Assembly: GCA_902560075.1 (NCBI GenBank) | Contig: CACEKE010000004.1 | Coordinates: 41,001 to 105,000 of the forward strand | DNA: 64,000 nucleotides | Direction of reading: 5' to 3' | Origin: an uncultured Pelagibacteraceae bacterium | Lineage (GTDB): Bacteria; Pseudomonadota; Alphaproteobacteria; Pelagibacterales; Pelagibacteraceae | Shown here: piece after piece, positions 31,746-40,585 of the stretch | Position numbering within the stretch: the first letter of the stretch is position 1 | Layout: the number at the start of each line of letters is the position of its first letter | Translations under genes and position numbers: made by a program | The notes under the pieces: model-generated | Seen by the model: the letters and a program-made list of their open reading frames with translations, nothing else | The model's database searches: none | What the model was told of the DNA's origin: nothing

Positions 31746-33470
31746 TTATTTTTTGTTCTTATCTTTTTTACTCAACTTATCTGATAAACTTGCAAATGGT
31801 AAAGATTTACCCGATGATAAATCGCCGTAATTCTTTATTGCAATCTCATTATTTATTTCTTCTACTCTTTTAATACTTAATGAAACTTTCCTTTTCTCTA
31901 ATGAGATTTCAGTTATTGCGCAATCGATAACATCAGATACCGTAAAACGCTCTGCTCTCGCATCTGCATTTTCTATGGCTATTTGGTTTTTTTTAATAAA
32001 AATTTCCAATTCTGACCCTTCAGGTTTAACTATTAACCCTTTTTTGTCTACAGAAATTACTCTCGTTGTAACAATATCGTCAATCTTTTTTCCATCCCAA
32101 AAGCTCATTGGATCTTGTTCTAAAGCTTTTTTGCTAACCAATATTTTGCTGTTTTCAACAGATATATCTACAATCTTAACTTTAAGTTTATCTCCTTTTT
32201 TATAATTTTGTAACTGCTCCTTAAAATTTCCAGTCCAACTTAATTGATTTTGGTGTAAAAATGCATCTAAATTTACCTCTGGAAGTTTGACTAACAATCC
32301 ACTCTCATTTTTATCAACTACTGTAACTTCTATTGAAGTATCAGATCCGAATTTATTTTTAACTAATTCATACGGATTTGCTTGAGTAAGTTTATGAGAT
32401 ATAGAAATTCTTTGGTTATCCTTATCAATTGAAATTATTTGTGCTTTAATTTTTTGACCAACTTTAAAATAATTTTTTGGAAATGGATTTTTCTCAGTCC
32501 ATGATATTTGAGATTGATGTAACAAAGCTACTAATGAGTCCTCAAGTTCACAAAATAACCCGTAAGCAAGTACTTTCTTTACTACAACTTCATAGTTTTC
32601 CCCCACTTTATAGTTATTTATATTGTCGAAAGGATTTTTTAAAAGTGCTTTAATACTTACACCAATTTGAAGTTTCTTTTCATCTTTACTAATTACTTCA
32701 ACAGGTATTTTTTGTCCGACCTCAAACATATCATTTAAATTCTCAATTCTTTGATAACTACAGCAAGATGAGTGACACAACGCATCTATTTCACCATTTA
32801 TTTCAAAAAACAAACCCCAATCTGTTATACTTTTCACTACAGCATCATCTACACGATCTCCTAGGTTATATTTATCAAATTTTTGTTTCTGATCTCCTTT
32901 TTTATTTTCACTTATTAGTTCTCTCCTTGAACAGCATAAATTTGCTCTTTTTCTATCAGCTTGAATAATTTTGACTTCCATTTCAGAATTTATAACATTA
33001 GCACTTTCTTTACTTGGTCTTGATGAAAGTTGAGATGCTGGCATAAATAATAAATGTTTTGTCTCAATTTCCTCACATACAAAGCCACCTTTTATTTTAT
33101 TTTTAATTTTAATTTTGATTACTTCATTATTTTCGTACTTCTTAAGAAGAGTTTCCCATCCCTCAATTTTTTTTGCTTTAGAAGCGGAAACAACAATTTC
33201 ACCAGTTCTTGATTCTAGATTTTCGACTACAATTTTTAACTTTGATCCCTCTTTTAATTTATCTAAGAGATTAATTTCTTTTATCTCATTTATATCAATC
33301 GCTGGTTCAGATTTTAATTGATCTAAATGTACCCAGCAATATTTCTGAGAAATTTTTGTAACTGTAGCTTCGTAAATTTTACCTTCTTCTATTTTCGTTT
33401 TGGATTGATTACTTAATAAGTTTGCAAACTCTTTATCTTTAGCTGATGTAATTTCTTTATATATTTCCAT
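31746..33470 (-). CDS. rpsA: 30S ribosomal protein S1
   Basis: The 574-residue protein consists of successive S1 (OB-fold) domains, six by my count, with repeated elements such as VVKSITDWGLFFEI, VVKKVLAYGLFCEL and VVDKNESGLLVKL. S1 binds mRNA and unfolds it on the ribosome. In other alphaproteobacteria cmk precedes rpsA; here a 102-base spacer with a small hairpin separates rpsA from aroA. S1 is commonly autoregulated through its leader. Confidence 0.97.
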   Translation of the reverse strand: MEIYKEITSAKDKEFANLLSNQSKTKIEEGKIYEATVTKISQKYCWVHLDQLKSEPAIDINEIKEINLLDKLKEGSKLKIVVENLESRTGEIVVSASKAKKIEGWETLLKKYENNEVIKIKIKNKIKGGFVCEEIETKHLLFMPASQLSSRPSKESANVINSEMEVKIIQADRKRANLCCSRRELISENKKGDQKQKFDKYNLGDRVDDAVVKSITDWGLFFEINGEIDALCHSSCCSYQRIENLNDMFEVGQKIPVEVISKDEKKLQIGVSIKALLKNPFDNINNYKVGENYEVVVKKVLAYGLFCELEDSLVALLHQSQISWTEKNPFPKNYFKVGQKIKAQIISIDKDNQRISISHKLTQANPYELVKNKFGSDTSIEVTVVDKNESGLLVKLPEVNLDAFLHQNQLSWTGNFKEQLQNYKKGDKLKVKIVDISVENSKILVSKKALEQDPMSFWDGKKIDDIVTTRVISVDKKGLIVKPEGSELEIFIKKNQIAIENADARAERFTVSDVIDCAITEISLEKRKVSLSIKRVEEINNEIAIKNYGDLSSGKSLPFASLSDKLSKKDKNKK

Positions 33471-33527
33471 TCTTTTATTAATAAATAATTTTTAAAAAAT
33501 TCTTTTATTTAAAATTTAGTTATTAAT

Positions 33528-33543
33528 CAAGATATGAATCTTG
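33528..33543 (-). promoter_or_regulatory. Hairpin in rpsA leader region
   Basis: CAAGAT-ATGA-ATCTTG makes a 6-bp stem with a 4-base loop, midway between the aroA stop and the rpsA start (58 bases upstream of the latter). It could be a weak terminator after aroA or part of an S1-binding leader. The rest of 33471-33572 is A/T runs with nothing recognisable. Confidence 0.35.
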
Positions 33544-33572
33544 TAATTTCATATTATTTTTATAATATTTTC

Positions 33573-34919
33573 TCAGTTTGTGTGTGTATTATCAATTTTT
33601 GCCCCTAATTTTTTTAATAAATTTAGAAAATTAGGAAATGAAGAGTCGACCGAATTTTTATCATATATTTTAAAATTTCCTCCTAAAGTGAGAGCGGCCA
33701 CACATGACATCATAAATACTCTGTGGTCCTTTAAAAAATTTTTAATTATAACTTTCTTTTTTATTTTAAGATTTGGATTTCCATAAATTTTTAGACTATC
33801 AAATTTTTCGTCTATCTTTATTCCAATAGATTTTAAAAATTTTGCAGCCATCTTTAATCTATCACTTTCCTTTTGCCTAAGTTCACTAATGCCATTAAAT
33901 TTCGAAATACCTTTGGCTTTTGCACATACTAAAAAAATTATTAAAAATTCATCTATGGATTTAGTATTTAATGATTTGGGACAATTTATACCAATTAAAT
34001 TCTTACTACTTGTAACAGAAATATCAGCTACTTTTTCTCCCTTATAATTTTTAATATTAGAAATTTTTATTTTAGCTCTCATTTTTTTCAATATTTCAAT
34101 TATACCAATTCTTGATTTGTTGTAGTTTATATTTTTCATCTTAAGTCTCGATTTATTTGCTAAAATGGTCAAAGCTATAAAAAATGCAGCTGAACTGATA
34201 TCTCCAGGAATATTATAATTAAAACCTCTGTAATTTGTTTTACCATTTACTTTAATAATCTCATAACCATTAGATCTTTTAATCTTCAGGGGTATTTTTA
34301 AACAATTTTTAAACATTAGTTCTGTATGGTTTCTCGATATTTTTGATTTAACAATAGTTTGTCCTGGAGTATTTAGTGATGCTAATAATATAGAACTTTT
34401 AACTTGCGCACTTCCTTTATCTTCTTTATAAAAAATTGGTCTTAAGTACTTTGAACCTTTAATAGTTATTGGCAGTTTATTTTTATTAGTTTTAATATTA
34501 ATACCAAATAGTTCTAACGGTTTTACCACTCTAGAAAAATCTCTTTTTGACAGACTTGAGTCTCCAGTTACTTTAACATTAGTAATGTTTCCAGCTAAAG
34601 CACCACACAAAAGACGTGCAAATGTGCCTGAATTACCTGCATCTAAATTTACATTATTATTATGTCTAAAACCACTTAATCCAACACCGTTTATTTCGTA
34701 ACAACTCTTCCTTTTTAAGATTTCAACACCAAGTTTTCTCATTGAAACTATTGCGCTAATAACGTCGTCTGACTCTAACAAATTGTATGCTTTGGATTTT
34801 CCTATAGCTTGTGAGGCCAACAAAACCCACCTGATAGATAAAGATTTGTCGCCTGGAACATTTAAGATTTTATTAAAGCTCGGAATCAGAGAGTTTATTG
34901 ACAAATAATTTTTCATCAA
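33573..34919 (-). CDS. aroA: 3-phosphoshikimate 1-carboxyvinyltransferase (EPSP synthase)
   Basis: AroA transfers enolpyruvate from PEP to shikimate-3-phosphate. The 448-residue protein begins near NVPGDKSLSIRW (family PGDKSISHR), has LDAGNSGTFARLL in the PEP-binding loop, the GDSSLSKRDFSRV segment, and ELRQKESDRL close to the C-terminal active-site region. The RQKESDR form recalls class II-like enzymes, but this alone cannot define inhibitor behaviour. It lies 2 bases downstream of lptB. Confidence 0.95.
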   Translation of the reverse strand: MMKNYLSINSLIPSFNKILNVPGDKSLSIRWVLLASQAIGKSKAYNLLESDDVISAIVSMRKLGVEILKRKSCYEINGVGLSGFRHNNNVNLDAGNSGTFARLLCGALAGNITNVKVTGDSSLSKRDFSRVVKPLELFGINIKTNKNKLPITIKGSKYLRPIFYKEDKGSAQVKSSILLASLNTPGQTIVKSKISRNHTELMFKNCLKIPLKIKRSNGYEIIKVNGKTNYRGFNYNIPGDISSAAFFIALTILANKSRLKMKNINYNKSRIGIIEILKKMRAKIKISNIKNYKGEKVADISVTSSKNLIGINCPKSLNTKSIDEFLIIFLVCAKAKGISKFNGISELRQKESDRLKMAAKFLKSIGIKIDEKFDSLKIYGNPNLKIKKKVIIKNFLKDHRVFMMSCVAALTLGGNFKIYDKNSVDSSFPNFLNLLKKLGAKIDNTHTN

Positions 34920-34921
34920 AA

Positions 34922-35701
34922 TTAATTAATATTAAAAGTTTCTCCAAAGTAAAAACTTTTAGCTTGTTCATTATTAATTAAATCTTTTGGGGTTCCCTGG
35001 GCAATTATTTTTTTATTTGCCAAAACCACAGCACGGTCTGATATTTTTAATAAATCTCTAGCTGCGTGATCAGATATTACGCAACACCTATTTATATCTT
35101 CAGTTTGCAGATTTACTATAGTTTCCTGAAGATAATTTGTTGACATTAAATCTAGTCCCTGGAATGGCTCGTCCATTAAAACTATTTTTGGATTTGATAA
35201 CAAAGCCATAGCGATGGAAACCCGCTTCTTTTGCCCGCCAGAAAGGTGTTTGGCCTTAATATTTTTTACTGCATCAAGTTCAAACTTAGCAATCATTTTT
35301 TCCACTTTAAAATTTCTATCTTTTTTTTCTTTAATTACCAAGTCCGCTATTGCATTAAGGTTCTGATAACAAGTTAGGTCAGAAAAAATCCCCCCCGACT
35401 GCGGAACAATACTAACGCCAAAATCTAAAGCTCTTTTATAAATTGGCAAATTAGTTACTTTTTTTTTATTTATAAAAACCTCACCATAATCAGGATTTAA
35501 TAGTCCAATTATTATGTTGAATATTGTGGATTTACCCACACCATTTGGTCCAAGTAATCCACAAATTTCTCCCTCTCTTATAGTAAGGGAAATATTATCT
35601 AGAATTTGTCTTTTATTAAAAGATAAAGAGATATTTTTAAGCTCAATTTTAGGTCTTTCCTCCTTAAATTTAGTTATATAAAATTTTTTAACTAAGCCCA
35701 T
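34922..35701 (-). CDS. lptB: LPS export ABC transporter ATP-binding protein
   Basis: LptB powers extraction of LPS from the inner membrane with LptFG. The 259-residue ATPase has Walker A GPNGVGKST, signature LSGGQKKRVSIAMAL, Walker B IVLMDEPFQGLD and the switch His in VISDHAARD. An N-terminal extension of about 17 residues precedes the usual start. It follows lptC with one base between them. The lptA gene that normally separates them is absent here. Confidence 0.93.
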   Translation of the reverse strand: MGLVKKFYITKFKEERPKIELKNISLSFNKRQILDNISLTIREGEICGLLGPNGVGKSTIFNIIIGLLNPDYGEVFINKKKVTNLPIYKRALDFGVSIVPQSGGIFSDLTCYQNLNAIADLVIKEKKDRNFKVEKMIAKFELDAVKNIKAKHLSGGQKKRVSIAMALLSNPKIVLMDEPFQGLDLMSTNYLQETIVNLQTEDINRCCVISDHAARDLLKISDRAVVLANKKIIAQGTPKDLINNEQAKSFYFGETFNIN

Positions 35702-35702
35702 T

Positions 35703-36314
35703 TTATTTATATATAATTTTTACTTTTTCTGTATTTTCATACATATTTATACTTACGTTTTTAGTCAATATATCAAAATCAATTTTATCAGCTTTTAGTT
35801 GAATATCATTGTCGTATATTTCTTTTATATTATAAAGACTTACAAAATTATTGTTATACATCATGTCAAGATTTTCTGATAAAATTTTTATGTCCTCATG
35901 TGTAATAATAACATTACCGTAAAACTTTGTATCAAACTTATTTTTATTGTGCATTGCATAATCAGATTTTATCAAAATCGGAGATTTTTTTTTTAAAATA
36001 ATTTTTGCTGAAACGTCTATAAGTTTAATTAATTCATCGTTTTTTGAGGATAGTTCTGCTGATTTAGAATTAATTAAATATTCATTACCCATTGAGTCAA
36101 ATGATTTATATTTTAAATTGCTTATCAAATTTTTTTCTTTTTCATCAGAATTACTTTTTTCTTCAGATTGACTAATTGATATATTTTCACTTTTAATGTT
36201 AATTTCGCTTTCGTCTTGAACAAAAGTCTTATTTTTGAAAAAACGCTCATAAACTAAATAAGTAGAAAATATACAAACAATCACAAGTAATATTTGTAAA
36301 TAAGATTTTCTCAT
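35703..36314 (-). CDS. lptC: LPS export system protein LptC
   Basis: This 203-residue protein has one N-terminal membrane anchor (about residues 5-24), an acidic Ser/Glu linker, then a beta-strand-rich OstA/LptC-like domain with short repeated strands (for example LIKSDYAMHNKNKFDTKFYGN). LptC receives LPS from LptBFG in the periplasm. Sequence similarity within the family is low, so the call depends on topology plus its position between kdsD and lptB. It could also cover part of the missing LptA bridge function. Confidence 0.8.
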   Translation of the reverse strand: MRKSYLQILLVIVCIFSTYLVYERFFKNKTFVQDESEINIKSENISISQSEEKSNSDEKEKNLISNLKYKSFDSMGNEYLINSKSAELSSKNDELIKLIDVSAKIILKKKSPILIKSDYAMHNKNKFDTKFYGNVIITHEDIKILSENLDMMYNNNFVSLYNIKEIYDNDIQLKADKIDFDILTKNVSINMYENTEKVKIIYK

Positions 36315-37286
36315 TTATTGAATATTTGCATTTAGGATATGATGAATGTGCAGAATACCTATTGTTTTTTTTTTATTTTTATTTTTGTGAACACATAAGC
36401 TAGTTATTTTATTTTCAGACATTATTGAGAGACTTTTTGCAGCAAGCGTATCCTTATTGACACTAAGAGGATTCTTTGTCATAACGTCTTTCACTTTTAA
36501 ATTCAAAATATTCTTGTTATATTGATTAGCTCTTCTTAATTGCCCATCCGTTATAATTCCTGTTGTTAATTTATTTTTATTAATTGCAATTAATACACCT
36601 AGTTTTTTTTTTGTAATTAAATCAATAGCTGCTTTCATATTTTTAGTTTCATCAATAAAAGGAACACCATTTTTTGATATCATTAGATCTTCTGCTGTTT
36701 TAAGCTGATTTCCAATACTTCCATGAGGATGTAGCAACTTGTAGTGTTTCTTACTAAACTTTTTTTTATTTAAAGCTGCAATAGCAAGACAATCTCCTAT
36801 AGCAATTTGCTCTGTAGTGCTACTAGTTGGCACAATGCTTAAACCCGCTTCTTTAACTTCCGGTATTAATAATTTAATGTCAGATGCTTTATATAAAAGA
36901 GAATTTTTTTTTGAGGTTATGCCTATCAAGTTAATTTTATTTCTATTTGCATATTGAATAACTGGTTTTAATTCTTCTGTTTTTCCAGAATTACTGATTA
37001 TTATTAAGACGTCTTTTCTAGTGATGCTTCCTAAATCTCCGTGAGAACACTCATTAGCATTTATAGAAAATGCTGCACAACCAACTGAAGACATAGTGCT
37101 ACTTACCTTTGATGCTATTAAATAGCTTTTACCAACACCACAAACTATAACTTTGGATTTGCAATTTACTATTGCGTTAACTGCATCTTCAAAAGTTTTA
37201 TTTATTGACTTCTTTAATTTCTTTAATGCTAAAATTTCTAATTCTAAAACACCTTTAGCTATATTTCTTAAATTACTACTTTTCAT
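36315..37286 (-). CDS. kdsD: Arabinose-5-phosphate isomerase (KpsF/GutQ type)
   Basis: KdsD interconverts ribulose-5-phosphate and arabinose-5-phosphate, the first step of KDO synthesis. The 323-residue protein has an N-terminal SIS sugar-isomerase domain (VCGVGKSYLIASK, ISNSGKTEEL and PTSSTTEQ) and two C-terminal CBS domains (from about residue 210). It abuts lptC and the RNase D-like gene. kdsB, a later enzyme in the pathway, is at 43286. Confidence 0.94.
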   Translation of the reverse strand: MKSSNLRNIAKGVLELEILALKKLKKSINKTFEDAVNAIVNCKSKVIVCGVGKSYLIASKVSSTMSSVGCAAFSINANECSHGDLGSITRKDVLIIISNSGKTEELKPVIQYANRNKINLIGITSKKNSLLYKASDIKLLIPEVKEAGLSIVPTSSTTEQIAIGDCLAIAALNKKKFSKKHYKLLHPHGSIGNQLKTAEDLMISKNGVPFIDETKNMKAAIDLITKKKLGVLIAINKNKLTTGIITDGQLRRANQYNKNILNLKVKDVMTKNPLSVNKDTLAAKSLSIMSENKITSLCVHKNKNKKKTIGILHIHHILNANIQ

Positions 37287-37901
37287 TTAATGTTCAAATA
37301 TTGAAATTTTAAATCCTTTTATCTCCATGTCTACTAAAGTTGGAATCATTTTTACACATTTATTATAAAGAGTTAATCTATTTTCTCGCTCTAACATTTT
37401 TATTAATCTATCTTTTATTTGAAATAAATATTGAGTATCTTGGGCAGCATAATTAATTTGTTTTTCAGAAAGATCTGGATTTCCCCAATCACTTTGTTGT
37501 TCCTTTTTAGAAATATCTTTTCCACATATCTCTTTTACTAGCTCTTTATATCCATGATATTGACTTGCTGTTCTTGCTATCTTAGAGGCAAGCTTAGTAC
37601 AAAATATTTTTTTAGGTTCAGCATTCAAATGATATTTTAACCATAAAAGATCTTGCCTCGCATAGTGCATAATAAATTCCGTATCGGAACCTGATAAAAA
37701 TCTTGTTAGATTGGGAGCTTCGTAAGTTTCTCTATTTAATTTTACTAAATAAAAATTATTATTTTTTAGACCTATTTGTACAAGAGTTAAAGGATCTCTT
37801 CCTAAAACAAGACCTAAGGCCTCATTATCTAATGCAACTACTTTTTCTCCTGACAAATCTAAATCTGATGGCAGGTCATTATTATATATTTTGATATTCA
37901 T
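37287..37901 (-). CDS. Ribonuclease D-like 3'-5' exonuclease
   Basis: This 204-residue protein is a DEDDy-type exonuclease: VALDNEALGL supplies Asp and Glu, HYARQDLLWL the second Asp, and NYAAQDTQYL the Tyr and final Asp. It lacks the HRDC domains of full-length RNase D, as short alphaproteobacterial versions do. It probably trims 3' ends of structured RNAs. It is the first gene of the rnd-kdsD-lptC-lptB run and diverges from the NDUFA9-like gene. Confidence 0.88.
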   Translation of the reverse strand: MNIKIYNNDLPSDLDLSGEKVVALDNEALGLVLGRDPLTLVQIGLKNNNFYLVKLNRETYEAPNLTRFLSGSDTEFIMHYARQDLLWLKYHLNAEPKKIFCTKLASKIARTASQYHGYKELVKEICGKDISKKEQQSDWGNPDLSEKQINYAAQDTQYLFQIKDRLIKMLERENRLTLYNKCVKMIPTLVDMEIKGFKISIFEH

Positions 37902-37944
37902 TTTTTAGTTATATATATAAATACAAAACAATATTGTCTAATAA

Positions 37945-38901
37945 ATGCTTAAAAAAAAAATATTAATATTTGGATCAACTGGGCAAATTGGAAGGCACCT
38001 GATAAGAAAACTAACAAAAAACAATTATAAAGTAATTTGTCAGACTAGAAACCTGCATAAAGCTATTTTTTTAAAAACTAGTGGATCAATAGGATATATT
38101 GATATCAAAGAGACTAAAATATTTGATTATGAAAAAGTTAGCGAGCTAGTCGATAATACAGATATAGTTATTAATTTAATTGGAATATTATTTGAAAGCG
38201 GAAAAATAAATACATTTGAAAAAATACACACTTTATTCCCAAAATTTTTGTCTGAGATATGCAAGAAGAAAAATAAACATTTGATACATATTTCATCTCT
38301 TGGGGTAGAAAATGCTAGCGATTCAAAATACGCTGCTTCTAAAGCCAAGGGAGAAAACAAAATTTTTGAAAATTTGCCCTCTGCAACTATACTAAAACCA
38401 TCTATAGTTTATTCAGTGAACGACTCCTTTACCACAAGATTTATGAGTTTATTAAATTTCTTTCCAATATTTCCATTATACTATGGAGGTAAAACCAAAT
38501 TTGCGCCTATTCATGCCTCAGATTTAACAGACATAATTTTTCACGTAATTGAAAATAATATAAAAGGAAAAAAAATCGAAACTGTAGGCCCAAAAAATTT
38601 AACATTTTTAGAGATTTTAAATACTTTGTGTAAATGCATAAATAAAAAAAGAGTGTTCTTGCCTTTGCCTCTTTTTCTCGCTAAATTTTCAGCAAAAATT
38701 TTGGAAAAAATGCCAAATCCTCTTTTAACAGTTGATCAATTAAATTTACTAAAATATGATAATATTAGCTCCAAAAATAATTTGAATAATTTTGATTTAG
38801 GATATCCTAGCAAAATAAATTTTGAAGAGGGCGTTATGAAGTATGCTTATAACTGGAGAGAAGGTGGCCAATTTTCAGTCAAGGATTTTAAAAAAAGTTA
38901 G
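37945..38901 (+). CDS. NDUFA9-like NAD(P)-binding protein (atypical SDR)
   Basis: This 318-residue Rossmann-fold protein begins KILIFGSTGQIGRHLIRKL (dinucleotide-binding GxxGxxG), with IHISSLGVEN and SKYAASKAKGE standing in for the SDR Ser/Tyr-x3-Lys site. It resembles the alphaproteobacterial relatives of the mitochondrial complex I accessory subunit NDUFA9. Whether it binds complex I here is not shown by sequence. It is followed 6 bases later by a SHOCT protein. Confidence 0.82.
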   Translation: MLKKKILIFGSTGQIGRHLIRKLTKNNYKVICQTRNLHKAIFLKTSGSIGYIDIKETKIFDYEKVSELVDNTDIVINLIGILFESGKINTFEKIHTLFPKFLSEICKKKNKHLIHISSLGVENASDSKYAASKAKGENKIFENLPSATILKPSIVYSVNDSFTTRFMSLLNFFPIFPLYYGGKTKFAPIHASDLTDIIFHVIENNIKGKKIETVGPKNLTFLEILNTLCKCINKKRVFLPLPLFLAKFSAKILEKMPNPLLTVDQLNLLKYDNISSKNNLNNFDLGYPSKINFEEGVMKYAYNWREGGQFSVKDFKKS

Positions 38902-38907
38902 GTATTT

Positions 38908-39153
38908 ATGTTAGCAAATATTATTTATGTAGTCGTAGCATTTATTTTAATTTTTGTTTTATATTTAGCAGTCAAAGCTATAACTAGAGGTGTAGAAGCT
39001 AAAAGTGAATTGTCTAAAGAGAAAGAGGAAAGCGATACTCGTGAGATAAAACAAGATCTTTCAATTGAAATTTCTAAATTAAAAAAAATGCTCGATGATG
39101 GAGTGATTACTCAGGAGGAATTTAAAAAGGCAAAAGACAAAATTTTAAAATAG
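38908..39153 (+). CDS. Small membrane protein with SHOCT domain
   Basis: This 81-residue protein has one N-terminal span (about residues 4-24), a charged linker rich in Glu/Lys, and a C-terminal SHOCT motif (LKKMLDDGVITQEEFKKAKDKIL), a short helical module with the signature D-G-x-I-T-x-E-E-F. SHOCT is usually a terminal interaction module of unknown partner. The gene ends 5 bases from the opposing gcrA. Confidence 0.82.
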   Translation: MLANIIYVVVAFILIFVLYLAVKAITRGVEAKSELSKEKEESDTREIKQDLSIEISKLKKMLDDGVITQEEFKKAKDKILK

Positions 39154-39158
39154 TTTTA

Positions 39159-39656
39159 TCAAGCCGACTTAATTTTCTTTTCAATAAACTTTGGAACCTC
39201 GTCTTTTTCAAGGACATCCTCTTTTTTTCCTTTAGGTTGGAAAATAATCATAAGGTGAAGAGGGCAATAGGAAAATTTCTCTACATTTTTCCTGCCACAA
39301 AAAGAAGAGCCCTCCTCATCAGGATGACCTTCCATGTATTTGCATGTGTTTTCATTTAGTTCTTCTAATTGTAAGTTTTTAGCAGGTTCAAAATTTTTAT
39401 CCAATAGAAGAGATTGAAATTTAAATTTTCTGCCTCGTTTTATTTTATGTGAGTTATTTAGATTTGAATTATTTTTTAAATTGTTTGAGGTAATTGCTGT
39501 TCTTGTTTTAATTTTAGCACTTAAATTTAAACGGTGTGCTTTACCAATCACTGCATTTCTACTTACGCCGCCAATTATTTCAGCAATTTGACTTGCAGTT
39601 TTACCCTTACCCCATAAATCTTTTAATATATTAACTTTTTCTTCAGTCCAGCTCAT
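39159..39656 (-). CDS. gcrA: GcrA-type cell-cycle regulator
   Basis: This 165-residue protein has the GcrA N-terminal DNA-binding helix-turn-helix (MSWTEEKVNILKDLWGKGKT, then IGGVSRNAVIGKAHRL) and a C-terminal region with Cys/His residues (CKYMEGHP, FCGRKN, YCPLHL). In Caulobacter GcrA works with sigma70 at methylated GANTC promoters. It diverges from the ABC-2 permease gene across 117 AT-rich bases with no clear operator. Confidence 0.9.
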   Translation of the reverse strand: MSWTEEKVNILKDLWGKGKTASQIAEIIGGVSRNAVIGKAHRLNLSAKIKTRTAITSNNLKNNSNLNNSHKIKRGRKFKFQSLLLDKNFEPAKNLQLEELNENTCKYMEGHPDEEGSSFCGRKNVEKFSYCPLHLMIIFQPKGKKEDVLEKDEVPKFIEKKIKSA

Positions 39657-39773
39657 AAGTCTATATAAGGTATATTAGTTATTAATATAAACAATATATA
39701 GTTATTATTAATTAGCAATAATAACAAGCAAATTTTTTAATTTATTAACACTTTTTATCATTTATAGAAAAGT

Positions 39774-40583
39774 ATGAGTGAAATTAATAATAAATACAAA
39801 ATAGGAGTGAGAAGGTTTAACATTAATTGGATAGGAATTAAGTCATTAGTTTTAAAAGAAAATTTAAGATTTTTATCCGTAGCTGGCCAAACCATTGTCG
39901 GACCAATAATAACAGCAATTTTATTTTTGACAGTTATAAATTTAGCAATTGGTGACAGTAGATCAGATGTATTAGGAGTTGTATTTATTAATTTTTTAGC
40001 TCCGGGTTTGATTGCAATGCAATTTATATCTCAATCATTTGCTCACTCTTCATCATCAATTCTAATGGGTAAAGTAATGGGCAATATTGTAGATTTAATA
40101 GGTGCGCCTTTGTCTTCAGCAGAAGTAACTTTGTCAATTATTTCTGCATCAATAACAAGGGCAATAATAATAACTTTCCTATCAATTATTATTTTTACAA
40201 TATTTATTGATATAAAAATTGAATACCCATTTCTCCTTATCATATATGTTATTTTGTGTTCATTTATTTTAGGTGCAGCAGGTATTTGTGCTGGACTTTG
40301 GGCTGATAAATTTGACAATATGGCTACTATTACTAATTTTGTAATCGTTCCTTTGTCTTTTTTATCTGGTACTTTTTATTCAGTTAGTGAATTACCAAGT
40401 ATTCTTAAGACATTAAGTTATTATAATCCATTTTTTTATATGATAGATGGTTTCCGTTTTGCTTTTATTGGACAATCTGATGGTTCAATTAAGATTGGTT
40501 TATGTTATTTGACAATTTTAGCCTTAATGGTTTGGCTGATATCCTACTTGCTTTATAAAAAAGGCTATAAAATAAAATCTTAA
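39774..40583 (+). CDS. ABC-2 type transporter permease
   Basis: This 269-residue protein has about six membrane spans and the ABC-2 family features: a first span after SVAGQTIVGPIITAILF, and the late VPLSFLSGTFYSVSELP loop, characteristic of NodJ/YadH-type exporters. No ATPase gene lies beside it; the nearest ABC ATPase is lptB, which has its own permeases. The substrate is unknown. It ends 2 bases before argD, so it is probably cotranscribed with arginine genes. Confidence 0.85.
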   Translation: MSEINNKYKIGVRRFNINWIGIKSLVLKENLRFLSVAGQTIVGPIITAILFLTVINLAIGDSRSDVLGVVFINFLAPGLIAMQFISQSFAHSSSSILMGKVMGNIVDLIGAPLSSAEVTLSIISASITRAIIITFLSIIIFTIFIDIKIEYPFLLIIYVILCSFILGAAGICAGLWADKFDNMATITNFVIVPLSFLSGTFYSVSELPSILKTLSYYNPFFYMIDGFRFAFIGQSDGSIKIGLCYLTILALMVWLISYLLYKKGYKIKS

Positions 40584-40585
40584 TC

